Source: JAUVXJ01 sp034411995 (GTDB lineage Bacteria; Chloroflexota; Anaerolineae; UBA7937; B3-Chlor). From it: 64,000 nucleotides of DNA. Within the stretch, counting starts at the first letter, position 1. Each line of letters starts with the position of its first letter. Where the stretch lies: positions 806,001-870,000 of the forward strand of contig DAOUME010000026.1 of assembly GCA_034411995.1 (NCBI GenBank), written 5' to 3'. Positions 34,149 to 42,297 of this stretch are shown in pieces. The notes below the pieces were generated by a model that saw only the letters and a program-made list of their open reading frames with translations, did not search any database and was not told the origin of the DNA. The translations under genes were made by a program, and so were the position numbers.

Positions 34149-35134
34149 AGAATACCATGGAACAGGGGCAGCCGGACGACGTTCAAGTTAGAGTGAGGAA
34201 CCTCGTCAAGCACTTCGTCCAAGCTCAGGGCGTGTTTGGGGGAAACAGACGTGTCGTGCGGGCTGTTGAAGGCGTGTCGCTGGATTGCCAACACATGCAG
34301 ACTCTAGGGGTAGTAGGAGAGTCAGGTTGCGGCAAGACGACCTTGGCGCGTTGCATACTGCGGCTGATCGAGCCCACAGCAGGAGAAGTCTACTTCGAGG
34401 GGGTTGACATTCTAAGAGTACCGCGCCGCCAACTCAGAGAGCTCCGCCGGAATATGCAGATGGTCTTCCAGAACCCGTACTCCTCGTTGGACCCCCGGAT
34501 GAGCGTGCTTAGAATTGTGGGAGAGCCACTTCGCACCCACACGGACATGAGCCGTGCCGAGGTCCGCGACCGAGTCGTGGAGTTGCTGGAGCAGGTAGGC
34601 ATGTCGGCCGGACACCTCTACCGCTATCCCCACGAATTCTCCGGCGGACAGTTGCAGCGTATCGCCATCGCTCGTGCGCTGGCCCTCAATCCCAAGTTCT
34701 TGGTGCTGGACGAGCCGACGGCAGCTCTGGACGTTTCTGTTCAAGCACAGACTATCACCCTCTTGATGGAGCTGCAGCGAGTCCTGCAACTCACTTACCT
34801 TTTCGTCTCCCACAATCTCACGCTGGTGCATCACGTGACCGATAGCATTGCCGTTCTATATCTGGGCAGGATTGTGGAGCGCGCCAAGACCGACGATATC
34901 TTCGACGACCCGTTGCACCCCTATACCGAGGCGTTGCTGTCGGCAACGCCCTCACTGGACCCTGAACTGCGCCAGCAACGCATCATACTCAGTGGTCGCG
35001 TGCCCGACCCTGCCAACCCTCCGCCGGGATGTGCCTTCCATCCCCGATGCCCTCGGGCCAGGGATGTCTGTGCAGAGAGCGTGCCAGAGCTGGTGGATAA
35101 GGGAGGCCGCCACTTCGTGGCATGTCACCTGTGA
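34145..35134 (+). CDS. Peptide ABC transporter ATPase, DppF-type
   Basis: The 329 residues have Walker A GESGCGKTTLARCILRL, signature FSGGQLQRIAIARAL, Walker B FLVLDEPTAALD followed by VSVQAQTI, switch His in FVSHNLTLVHHV, and the C-terminal GCAFHPRCPRARDVC motif. It belongs to the DppF/OppF branch and completes the five-gene transporter. The start overlaps the previous stop by four bases, indicating translational coupling. The N-terminus KHFVQAQGVFGGNRRVVRAVEGVSL is typical. It is the last gene of the operon. Confidence 0.93.
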   Translation: MKNTMEQGQPDDVQVRVRNLVKHFVQAQGVFGGNRRVVRAVEGVSLDCQHMQTLGVVGESGCGKTTLARCILRLIEPTAGEVYFEGVDILRVPRRQLRELRRNMQMVFQNPYSSLDPRMSVLRIVGEPLRTHTDMSRAEVRDRVVELLEQVGMSAGHLYRYPHEFSGGQLQRIAIARALALNPKFLVLDEPTAALDVSVQAQTITLLMELQRVLQLTYLFVSHNLTLVHHVTDSIAVLYLGRIVERAKTDDIFDDPLHPYTEALLSATPSLDPELRQQRIILSGRVPDPANPPPGCAFHPRCPRARDVCAESVPELVDKGGRHFVACHL

Positions 35135-35222
35135 CACACAGGAACCCCTTGGCGTCGGCTCTCTTCGAGTCAATGCGACCTGATGATGTCCGTGTGAACA
35201 AGAACTAGGGAGGCGAATCGCC

Positions 35223-35573
35223 ATGACACGGTCACCCGGCAGAGGGGTTCTGGAGGCTGTTTCTGCTACCCTCCAGATACACACCGCCGCCGGACTGGCC
35301 GCACTGTATACCCGAGACAGGCGGATCTTGGCCCCCAACGGTGCTTTCACAAAGGGCCAGCAGACCATACAGGCGCACCATTAGTCCGTCATGGGCAGGG
35401 GCGCGAAGGGCGCGACGGCCGAGATACTGAAGCTGGATGACCTCGGCGATGCCGCTATCGAGGTATCGGAGTACACGGATTGGGGTCAAGGAGACCAAGC
35501 AGTCGACAGAGGCAAGTACGTCACCATGTGGAAAAACGAGGATGGGCGCTGGAAGATTCACCGCGACATCTAG
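35223..35573 (+). pseudogene. SnoaL/DUF4440-like gene with in-frame amber stop
   Basis: One continuous frame from ATG 35223 to 35573 encodes a complete small NTF2-like domain of about 115 residues. The first half reads AAGLAALYTRDRRILAPNGAFTKGQQTIQA. It is interrupted by TAG at 35382-35384, and the second half, with GATAEILKLDDLGDAAIEVSEY and GKYVTMWKNEDGRWKIHRDI, is the typical end of the DUF4440/SnoaL-like family. No frameshift is needed. TAG replacing CAG is the simplest explanation, since a Gln commonly precedes SVM here. It could be a recent pseudogene, or rarely a suppressed stop. GGGAGG precedes the start. Confidence 0.75.
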
Positions 35574-35963
35574 AACACCAGCATGCCTGCACCTGTATAG
35601 TCTAATCCACTGGACCAGCGGATTCCTAGGCTAAGCCGAGATGCCCGAGCGGGTCGTGGCGCCGCCACCCGCTTCTACTCTCTTCAGGCTTCCAGTCGCC
35701 GGACAGTGATCAGACCGCGACCGGGACGGAAGCACCGTCAGATGGTGCGCAGCGAGCACATATGCACCTACACCGGCTGGCTCCGATGTCCTGCCCAAGC
35801 ACCCGGAGGTCACTCGAGCGGGAAGCCCTGGCTTCACGGCGCGGTCGACCTCTGTCGACCGGGGCGATTGTTGGCGCTGAGCCTAGACGGTGTACTTTTC
35901 CAGAGCATACCCAGAGGGGCACGAAGCAGCGCGGGTCGGCCTGCTGAGGGATAGCACGACGTG
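35574..35963. other. Intergenic region, nothing recognised
   Basis: 390 bp between the SnoaL-like pseudogene and the MFS gene. Open frames on both strands lack motifs. No clear promoter box pair was found. Confidence 0.4.
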
Positions 35964-37148
35964 ATGGCCGGCCTCCTCCGTGATAAAGATGTCGCACTGC
36001 TCCTGACTTGCTGCCTCATCTTCGGATTCGTGGTCAATCTCTGTCTCCTACTCGTACCCCTTTACACCCTGGCCATTTCGGATTCACCCCTGATCTTGGC
36101 CGTCGTGGTAGCGATATTCCCCTTGTCTTCGCTTCTCCTGTCACTGGCCAGCGCGGTGTTCAGTGACCATTTTGGCAGGCGGACGGTCATACTCAGCGGC
36201 TTCGCTCTTCTCTCATGCGGGTGTTTGGTCCTTGTCGCGGCGCAGAGCTATCACCTGCTGCTGGTCGGCCAGATCCTACTTGCTCTGGGCGATGTTGGCT
36301 TCTGGATAGCTGGCTACACGTTTCTCACCGAACTGGCCCCTGCAGGTGCACAGTACGCACTTCAGGGCTTGGGCGGGGCGGCGCTACAAGTAGGCACCAT
36401 CCTGGGCCCGTTGGCGGGTGGCTGTCTTACCGCGCTACTGGGTTTCCCCACGGCTTTCGCCCTGGCAGCGGCCCTGGCCCTCTCTGGCTGTCTGCTGATT
36501 GCCCTCGTGGAAGAGAATCGCGTACGAGCACCTCATGCGGCTAAGCTTTCGACTTCCCTCGCCGAGTCTCATCTAGACGCCTTGAGGCTACTGAAAGGAA
36601 ACAAAGCCATTCTGTGGGCCAACGTCTTCGACAGCGTCGCTCACCTGCCCTGGCTCACCGTGGGTGGGTCCTTCTACCTTGCCTTCCTGACGACGGCGGA
36701 CCTCTCTTCATCAGCAGCGGGGCTACTCATCTCGGCGCAGCTCACGGTGGCAACACTGGCACAACTGTCCCTGGGTCATCTTGGCCAGCGAGCCCCCATA
36801 CTCAGTCTGGCTGTTGCAGCCACCCTCGTCGGCGCCATAACACTCGGCATCACGCCCTTGCTGGGCAACATTCCCCTTATCGTCTTGGTCGGATGCGCAG
36901 CCGGAGTCAGCCGAATCGAGGGCCCTGTCCTCATCGGGTTTGTCGCCGAGAACACCAACCCCGCAGAGCGAGCCCTGGCCATCGCGGTCTTGAACGTCAC
37001 CTGGGGCCTGCTAAGCCCTGTGGTGCTCTTTGCACTCGCCTTCATTGTGGAGCGTTCCGCTCTCGGCAGCGCCTTCTACGTCACCGGCGCAGGGGTGACC
37101 CTGTGTTGCATCTTCCTGTGGTATTGGGCGAAGAAGAACAACCTGTGA
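35964..37148 (+). CDS. Major facilitator superfamily transporter
   Basis: This 394-residue integral membrane protein has about 12 hydrophobic segments. The loop between helices 2 and 3 reads FSDHFGRRTVILSG, the MFS signature (variant of GxLxDRxGRR), and GLGGAALQVGTILGPLAGG is like motif C of drug or metabolite exporters. The substrate is unknown. ATG 35964 follows GTG 35961, and no strong ribosome site is near either. It lies downstream of the peptide transporter and may export a product of the island or a toxic peptide, which is a guess. Confidence 0.88.
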   Translation: MAGLLRDKDVALLLTCCLIFGFVVNLCLLLVPLYTLAISDSPLILAVVVAIFPLSSLLLSLASAVFSDHFGRRTVILSGFALLSCGCLVLVAAQSYHLLLVGQILLALGDVGFWIAGYTFLTELAPAGAQYALQGLGGAALQVGTILGPLAGGCLTALLGFPTAFALAAALALSGCLLIALVEENRVRAPHAAKLSTSLAESHLDALRLLKGNKAILWANVFDSVAHLPWLTVGGSFYLAFLTTADLSSSAAGLLISAQLTVATLAQLSLGHLGQRAPILSLAVAATLVGAITLGITPLLGNIPLIVLVGCAAGVSRIEGPVLIGFVAENTNPAERALAIAVLNVTWGLLSPVVLFALAFIVERSALGSAFYVTGAGVTLCCIFLWYWAKKNNL

Positions 37149-37346
37149 CCGCCCCTGAGCTCAGCCACTGTCTGCGGGGCACGATGCCCCTCACCAACTG
37201 GGCAAGCCTCACCGGGAACTCACCGGGCGGAGAGGCATTCAATCAGTGTCTCCCAGAGAGTTCCGTCATGGCTCCGGTCTCCTCGGCGTCGGTCCCCAGC
37301 CAGACACCCACCGTGAAGACCTGGGGGCTTCGTGTCCACTCTTCGA

Positions 37347-37748
37347 TCACTCCGGACCGAAGGGGTACGCATCGTGGATGATGCGCATCACCTTGACCGG
37401 CGTCGCGCAGCCACGGACGAGCAGCATCTGAACCGCTGCCGCTCTCAGCTCAGCGCCGAAGTAGCCACCGACGTTGGAACTGCCGAGGAGACCGATGAGA
37501 GGGGAGATGGCGCTGACCTGGAGCCGAGAGGACGAAGCGAGCGCCGTCCCCGTGAGGAGCCCCGAACTGAAGACCAGGACATTGTCTGGAGCCAGGGGGT
37601 CGGAGTCAGGCTCGACGTGCCGTGCGAGCAGCCAGGCGTTGATGCCCCTGTCCGAGAGGAACTGCCGGGTGACGGCCTCCGGCAGGTGGCGCCGGTCAAC
37701 CTCTCCGCTGGACAGGTCTACGCTGAGCATCCTGGCTACGAAAGTCAT
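37347..37748 (-). pseudogene. N-terminal fragment of a second AOR
   Basis: The 133 residues begin like a tungsten aldehyde oxidoreductase: MLSVDLSSGEVDRRHLPEAV, DRGINAWLLARHVEPDSDPLAPDNVLVFSSGLLTG, and SSNVGGYFGAELRAAAVQMLLVRG. The protein then stops, although the family is about 600 residues. The cluster cysteines and pterin-binding parts are absent and I see no continuation in the 198 bp downstream. The sequence differs clearly from the intact AOR at 25414, so it is a remnant of another AOR subfamily rather than a duplicate. It is on the opposite strand to its neighbours. Confidence 0.8.
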
Positions 37749-37863
37749 CTGGTCCCGTAACCTCTATTAGAGGCACGAACCCGCGCCGTCCCGACCCTCG
37801 CCCGCGCAGCCTATTGTACGCGAAGCCGGGGTGACGGGAAAGAGCTGTGCTTCTTGCGCGCCC

Positions 37864-37892
37864 TTGCCCTTCAACCTATCCTCTGCTATACT
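37864..37892 (+). promoter_or_regulatory. Promoter of the YifB gene
   Basis: TTGCCC (37864-37869) and TATACT (37887-37892) are 17 bp apart and end 26 bp before ATG 37919. Confidence 0.75.
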
Positions 37893-37918
37893 CCTTGAGG
37901 CCTTCCAAAGGAGGCAGC

Positions 37919-39439
37919 ATGCTGGCCAAGGTCTTCAGTTGCGCGGTCATCGGGCTCGAGGGCGCTATCGTCCAGGTGGAGGTGGACATCTCCCGCGGCC
38001 TGCCCTCCTTCACCATCGTGGGCCTCCCCGACACGGCGGTCCAGGAATCCAGGGAGCGCGTTCGGGCGGCCATCAAGAACTCCGGCCTGGCCTTCCCCGG
38101 CACGCGCCTCACCGTGAACCTGGCCCCCGCCGACCTTCGTAAAGAGGGCCCGGCCTACGACTTGCCTATCGCCCTGGGCATCCTCCTGGCCAACGACCAG
38201 CTCTGGGCGGACGTCTCCTCGTACCTCTTCGTCGGCGAGCTTTCCCTCGATGGCACCGTACGTCACACCGATGGCATCCTACCCATGGTCAGTGTGGCCA
38301 AGGACGAAGGCTTCGAGCGCGTCTTCGTCCCCAGCGTGGACGCTCCGGAGGCCTCTCTCATCGAGGGGCTAGAGGTCATGCCCGTAGAGAGCCTGGGACA
38401 GCTCGCCATGCAACTCCAGGGGCTGGAGGAGATGACGCCCTACCAAGCCCGCTTTGACATCGAAGATCAGCCAGTTCCCGAGTACGTCACCGACATGGCT
38501 CACGTGAAGGGACAGGAACACGTCAAGAGGGCGCTGGAGGTAGCTGCTGCCGGGGGCCACAACGTGCTCATGACCGGACCACCCGGGGCCGGGAAGACCC
38601 TCATGGCCCGAGCTATCCCTTCCATCCTCCCCAGCATGACCATCGACGAAGCGCTGGAGGTGACCAAGATCTACTCGGTCTCCGGTCTCCTGCCGCCGGA
38701 GACGCCCCTCATCCGCCACCGTCCCTTCCGCTCCCCGCACCACACCATCAGCCACGCCGGGCTGGTCGGCGGCGGGCAGTGGCCCCGGCCAGGCGAGATC
38801 AGCCTGGCCCACCATGGGGTGCTCTTCCTGGACGAGGTGCCGGAGTTCGGCACCCGGGTCCTGGAGGTGATGCGCCAGCCCATGGAGGACAAGGTGGTGA
38901 CCATCAGCCGGGCCCAGGGCACCCTCACCTTCCCCGCCAACTTCACCCTGGTAGCCGCTATGAACCCCTGTCCTTGCGGCTATTTCGGGGATCCGACCAG
39001 GGAGTGCACCTGCCCCCTGTCCATGGTCAGCCGCTACCAGAAGCGCCTCTCGGGCCCCCTCATGGACCGCATCGACATCCACATCGACGTGCCCCGGGTA
39101 GACTACGAGAAGCTCACCGACGAGCGCCTGGGCGAGCCATCGGCGGCCATCCGCCAGCGCGTGGAGCAGGCTCGCCGCACCCAGCGAGAGCGCTTCGCCG
39201 ACGGCAACCTCTCCTGCAACGCCGACATGGGCCCCGCCGAGGTCCGCGAGTACTGCCCCATAGATGACGCCGGGCGGAGCCTGCTGCGGGCGGCCATGGA
39301 ACAACTCCAGATGAGCGCCCGGGCCTTCCATCGCGTGCTGAAGCTGGGCCGCACCATCGCCGACCTGGCCGGATCAGAAACCATCGCCACCGCTCACCTG
39401 GCCGAGGCGCTCCAGTACAGACCCAGGACGCATCTGTGA
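37919..39439 (+). CDS. yifB: YifB/ComM-family Mg-chelatase-like AAA ATPase
   Basis: The 506 residues are full length for this family; ComM is a branch-migration helicase that aids integration of transformed DNA. The N-terminal Lon-protease-like fold has VEVDISRGLPSFTIVGLPDTAVQESRERV. The central AAA+ domain has Walker A GPPGAGKTLMARAIPSILP, the SPHHTISHAGLVGGG block, Walker B GVLFLDEVPEF and CPCGYFGDPTRECTC, a zinc site. The C-terminal Mg_chelatase_C helical domain is visible in ARAFHRVLKLGRTIADLAGS. AAGGAGG precedes ATG 37919 by 4 nt and a promoter lies just upstream. Confidence 0.95.
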   Translation: MLAKVFSCAVIGLEGAIVQVEVDISRGLPSFTIVGLPDTAVQESRERVRAAIKNSGLAFPGTRLTVNLAPADLRKEGPAYDLPIALGILLANDQLWADVSSYLFVGELSLDGTVRHTDGILPMVSVAKDEGFERVFVPSVDAPEASLIEGLEVMPVESLGQLAMQLQGLEEMTPYQARFDIEDQPVPEYVTDMAHVKGQEHVKRALEVAAAGGHNVLMTGPPGAGKTLMARAIPSILPSMTIDEALEVTKIYSVSGLLPPETPLIRHRPFRSPHHTISHAGLVGGGQWPRPGEISLAHHGVLFLDEVPEFGTRVLEVMRQPMEDKVVTISRAQGTLTFPANFTLVAAMNPCPCGYFGDPTRECTCPLSMVSRYQKRLSGPLMDRIDIHIDVPRVDYEKLTDERLGEPSAAIRQRVEQARRTQRERFADGNLSCNADMGPAEVREYCPIDDAGRSLLRAAMEQLQMSARAFHRVLKLGRTIADLAGSETIATAHLAEALQYRPRTHL

Positions 39440-39514
39440 CCTCAACTGGTGGGAGATGCCAGGTCTCAGATGCCACCAGGGACACGGGTCCCGTGAACAG
39501 AGAGGAGATCAGCC

Positions 39515-40048
39515 ATGGACGACAGTCAACCCGGCCTTCTGGGCTTGACGGCCCGGACCATCGTCGTGCACACCATCACCTACTTCCTCATGGGTCTGCT
39601 CGCCTCCACCCTGCTGGGTTATGCGCAGACCTTCGCCGCCCCATGGATGGCCTGTTGGATGCGACAGCTAGATGATCCCCTGGTGGCGGCAGGCCCCCTG
39701 CTCGCACCCCTCAGGGGATTGATCTTCGCCCTGGCCTTCTATCCCCTCCGAGGAGTACTGTTCGGCAGGAAGAACGGGTGGCTGGTCATGTGGTGGCTAC
39801 TCGTCGCCTTGGGCATCCTCTCCACCTTTGGGCCCGCACCTGGATCGGTCGAAGGGATGCTCTACACCGTCATTCCCATCTCTCAGCAGTTGAGCGGTTG
39901 GCTGGAGGTCGTCCCTCAGGCCCTACTGCTTTCCGCCATCCTCTTCTACTGGGTCAACCACCCACAGAAGAGATGGTTGAACTGGGTCATGGGCATCATC
40001 TTCGTCCTGATGCTCCTTCTTCCGGCCCTGGGCCTGCTACTGAGCTAG
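39515..40048 (+). CDS. Uncharacterised four-to-five-span membrane protein
   Basis: The 177-residue protein contains hydrophobic stretches at IVVHTITYFLMGLLASTLLGY, PLRGLIFALAFYPLRGVLF, WLVMWWLLVALGILSTF, VVPQALLLSAILFYWV and WVMGIIFVLMLLLPALGLLL. No catalytic motif or family was recognised. The ATG follows AGAGGAGATC. It lies 75 nt after YifB and could be cotranscribed with it. Confidence 0.78.
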   Translation: MDDSQPGLLGLTARTIVVHTITYFLMGLLASTLLGYAQTFAAPWMACWMRQLDDPLVAAGPLLAPLRGLIFALAFYPLRGVLFGRKNGWLVMWWLLVALGILSTFGPAPGSVEGMLYTVIPISQQLSGWLEVVPQALLLSAILFYWVNHPQKRWLNWVMGIIFVLMLLLPALGLLLS

Positions 40049-40333
40049 TGTCTCTCGCTCTCGCTGGTTCCAGGCAGACTGCACCGCCACCAAACGTGAA
40101 CCCATCGGTTCATAGTTCGACGAGGAGGTGCCCTGGGATGGGCTACGAACCATCAACGCCGGCTCAGGAACGTCCTCCTCTACCCTTCCGACGGCTCTGG
40201 CGTCCCCGTCAGTCTCAAACCCGGGACCTCCATGGACCCACGCAGGAGCGAGAATGCGATGCCGGCACGGAGAAGCCAAACCTGACTGCAGGGCGAATGA
40301 CCCGTTCCGAATCGCCCGCAGAGGAGGAATGAG

Positions 40334-40954
40334 ATGGGGCTGGTCCCGAAAGAAACGATAGAGCGGCTGGTCCTCCTCTACATCATAGAGAGATCCGACA
40401 AAGGGATATACGGAACAGGTCGACTCCACAAGTTGGCCTATTCCGCTTTGAGCAAGGTGGCCGAGAAGCCCCTCACCTTCCTGCGGTCGGATGATGGCAT
40501 CTTCAGCCCCCAGATACCATCCCTCGTAGAGGAGCTGGTGTCCATGGGCTATGTCGCCGCCTGGAAGCTGGATAGCGTCGATCGTGACCACTTCTATCTC
40601 CCCGCCTCCAGGGCGCCTCTCGAGCATCATCGTGAGGTGCTCGACAAGTACTCCCCAGGACTGAGAACGGCCATTGAGCAGAGCATTGAGGATTACGTCT
40701 CTCGTCGCCATGAGAGACCACTGGAGTGGACCAGGAAGGACGACCCACCTCCCGGCATCGCTGCCGCCGAGGAAATCCTCAAGGCCAATCTTCCCGACAT
40801 GGTAGAGATCCCTGGTCTGAGTGATGCGGAGGCCTTAGAGCTGGCTCTCAGTCTAGACCCGGAATGCGTGGCCAGCGTCAGCGGCGCTCTGCCTGCCGCG
40901 GAAGAGACAAGCAGCGACCTGGACCAGCCAGGAAGATCTGAGGACGTCCCGTAG
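40334..40954 (+). CDS. Uncharacterised protein, possibly Panacea/SocA-like
   Basis: This 206-residue soluble protein has the ribosome site GAGGAGGAATGA before ATG 40334. The first 130 residues (ERLVLLYIIERSDKGIYGTGRLHKLAYSALSKV followed by FSPQIPSLVEELVSMGYV) resemble the Panacea (DUF4065/SocA) fold found in some antitoxins and phage proteins. The C-terminal 70 residues are acidic with an extended repeat-free tail. No toxin-like gene adjoins it, and 286 bp without a gene precede it. The Panacea resemblance is weak and from memory; treat the function as unknown. Confidence 0.6.
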   Translation: MGLVPKETIERLVLLYIIERSDKGIYGTGRLHKLAYSALSKVAEKPLTFLRSDDGIFSPQIPSLVEELVSMGYVAAWKLDSVDRDHFYLPASRAPLEHHREVLDKYSPGLRTAIEQSIEDYVSRRHERPLEWTRKDDPPPGIAAAEEILKANLPDMVEIPGLSDAEALELALSLDPECVASVSGALPAAEETSSDLDQPGRSEDVP

Positions 40955-41501
40955 ATTCACGATTCACGCGAAGCTCGCAGCCATCGAGAGCTCTCCGCCG
41001 CTGGCTCACCATCCTGCAAGCACGACACGGCCCGTCCGCGTTCAGGGAGTGAGGCCACACTGACCGGGCGAGGCCGACACGGCTTCCTCGCCTCCGCACC
41101 CCTCCCCGTCCACACGCGCACGAGAAGCTCGGGCCCCACGTCGTTCTAGCCCCCTGCGGGGCACGAACCCTGGTCTCTACACCCCGAGCGAGTGAATCCA
41201 CCCTGCGCAGGTCACCGACCACGCGCTGCCCCCGTGCTGACGGAAGATTCGTGACCGCCATTCCGTCCGACGGCGATGGTAGGCGCTTCACGACGCCGTC
41301 GTCCATCATACCAACTTCTGGGCCCTCACGATTGCCGTTCCTGAGGGAGGCATTAACGCAGGCCGTTTCCCGCGTGGGGCAGTGAATCGAGGCAGCGGTC
41401 GCACCATCTTCACTCTGGTACGTCGGCTGACAAGTCAGGTTACCCCCGACGCAACAATGAGGCCAATTCCCTACGAATCAGGAGCATGATCAGGCGTTAT
41501 C
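40955..41501. other. Intergenic region without recognisable genes
   Basis: About 550 bp with no open frame I trust. A stretch near 41140-41240 has short tRNA-like words on the minus strand but does not fold as a tRNA. At 41471-41479 CTACGAATC repeats part of the operator-like element found at 41535. Confidence 0.4.
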
Positions 41502-41547
41502 TTGACATGATGAGCAAAATGTGCTATAATACCTTACGAATCTCGTA
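41502..41547 (+). promoter_or_regulatory. Perfect consensus promoter with overlapping palindrome
   Basis: TTGACA (41502-41507), exactly 17 bp, then TATAAT (41525-41530) is the full sigma-70 consensus. Immediately downstream, over the expected transcription start, TACGA-ATC-TCGTA (41535-41547) is a perfect 13-bp palindrome. A related half site, CTACGAATC, lies at 41471. The element probably binds the Lrp/AsnC protein encoded next and represses a very strong promoter. Confidence 0.85.
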
Positions 41548-41723
41548 GAGGAAAGGAACCGTGCTCTGCCACGCCAGAATCTGCTGTCTGAGGGTGATTC
41601 TGTCCAGACCAGCGGAGACCTGTCTCTATCGCCCCCGGCCTATCAGCCTCCTCCCTTCCACACACCAGATACGACCCCTACCGTCAGCCGTGCGAGTTGT
41701 GCCCTAGGAAGGAGAAGTACGAG

Positions 41724-42188
41724 ATGACTCCCTCTATTGACGAGCTGGACCGCAAGATCATCGCCATACTTCAGAAGGATGGCAGGACGCCCAACGTAGA
41801 GATGGCCCGCCTTCTGGGGGTCGCGGAAGGAACGATCCGCAGGAGGCTGGAGCACCTGGTTGGTGAGGGCATCATCCAGATCGCCGCCGTGACCGATCCC
41901 CACAAAGTGGGCATCGGGATGGTGGCCCTGATCAACCTGGATGTGGAACTTGCGCATCTTGAGGAGGCTGCTCAGCAGCTCGTCGAGATGCCATGCGTGC
42001 GAGTCGTGGCCTATTCGACGGGCGTTCATGACATCTTCGTCGAGGCTCTGTTCTCTTCTCAACGGGACCTGCTGGTCTTCTTGAAAGACGAAGTTCCGCG
42101 CATACCTGGTATTCGCCATACCGACACGTCTATCGTGCTCGAAATCCTGAAGAGAAGTTTCGAGTGGGAGATTCCCCCGGTCGACTAG
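41724..42188 (+). CDS. Lrp/AsnC-family transcriptional regulator (second)
   Basis: The 154 residues have the winged helix-turn-helix IDELDRKIIAILQKDGRTPNVEMARLLGV...TIRRRLEHLVGEGIIQ and the ligand-binding RAM domain MVALINLDVELAHLEEAAQQL...VAYSTGVHDIFVEAL. The end (ILKRSFEWEIPPVD) parallels that of the regulator at 23413, so they are paralogs heading two related islands. ATG 41724 follows GGAAGGAG. The leader is about 185 nt long from a perfect promoter with a palindrome over the start site. Autoregulation and control of the transporter and peptidase genes downstream are inferred. Confidence 0.94.
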   Translation: MTPSIDELDRKIIAILQKDGRTPNVEMARLLGVAEGTIRRRLEHLVGEGIIQIAAVTDPHKVGIGMVALINLDVELAHLEEAAQQLVEMPCVRVVAYSTGVHDIFVEALFSSQRDLLVFLKDEVPRIPGIRHTDTSIVLEILKRSFEWEIPPVD

Positions 42189-42297
42189 GACGAAGAGCCA
42201 GGGGTGTCCTGCCGCGAAAGGAGGTGGAGAGTAGAGGAGGAATAGACCACAGTGTTACATAGAAGCAAGAGCGTATCACACCGGAAGGAGGTACAAA

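Noticed and set aside
41140..41240. tRNA-like words (GGGTTCGTGCCCC) on the minus strand
   Set aside because: No acceptor stem, no consistent anticodon arm; could not be folded as a tRNA.
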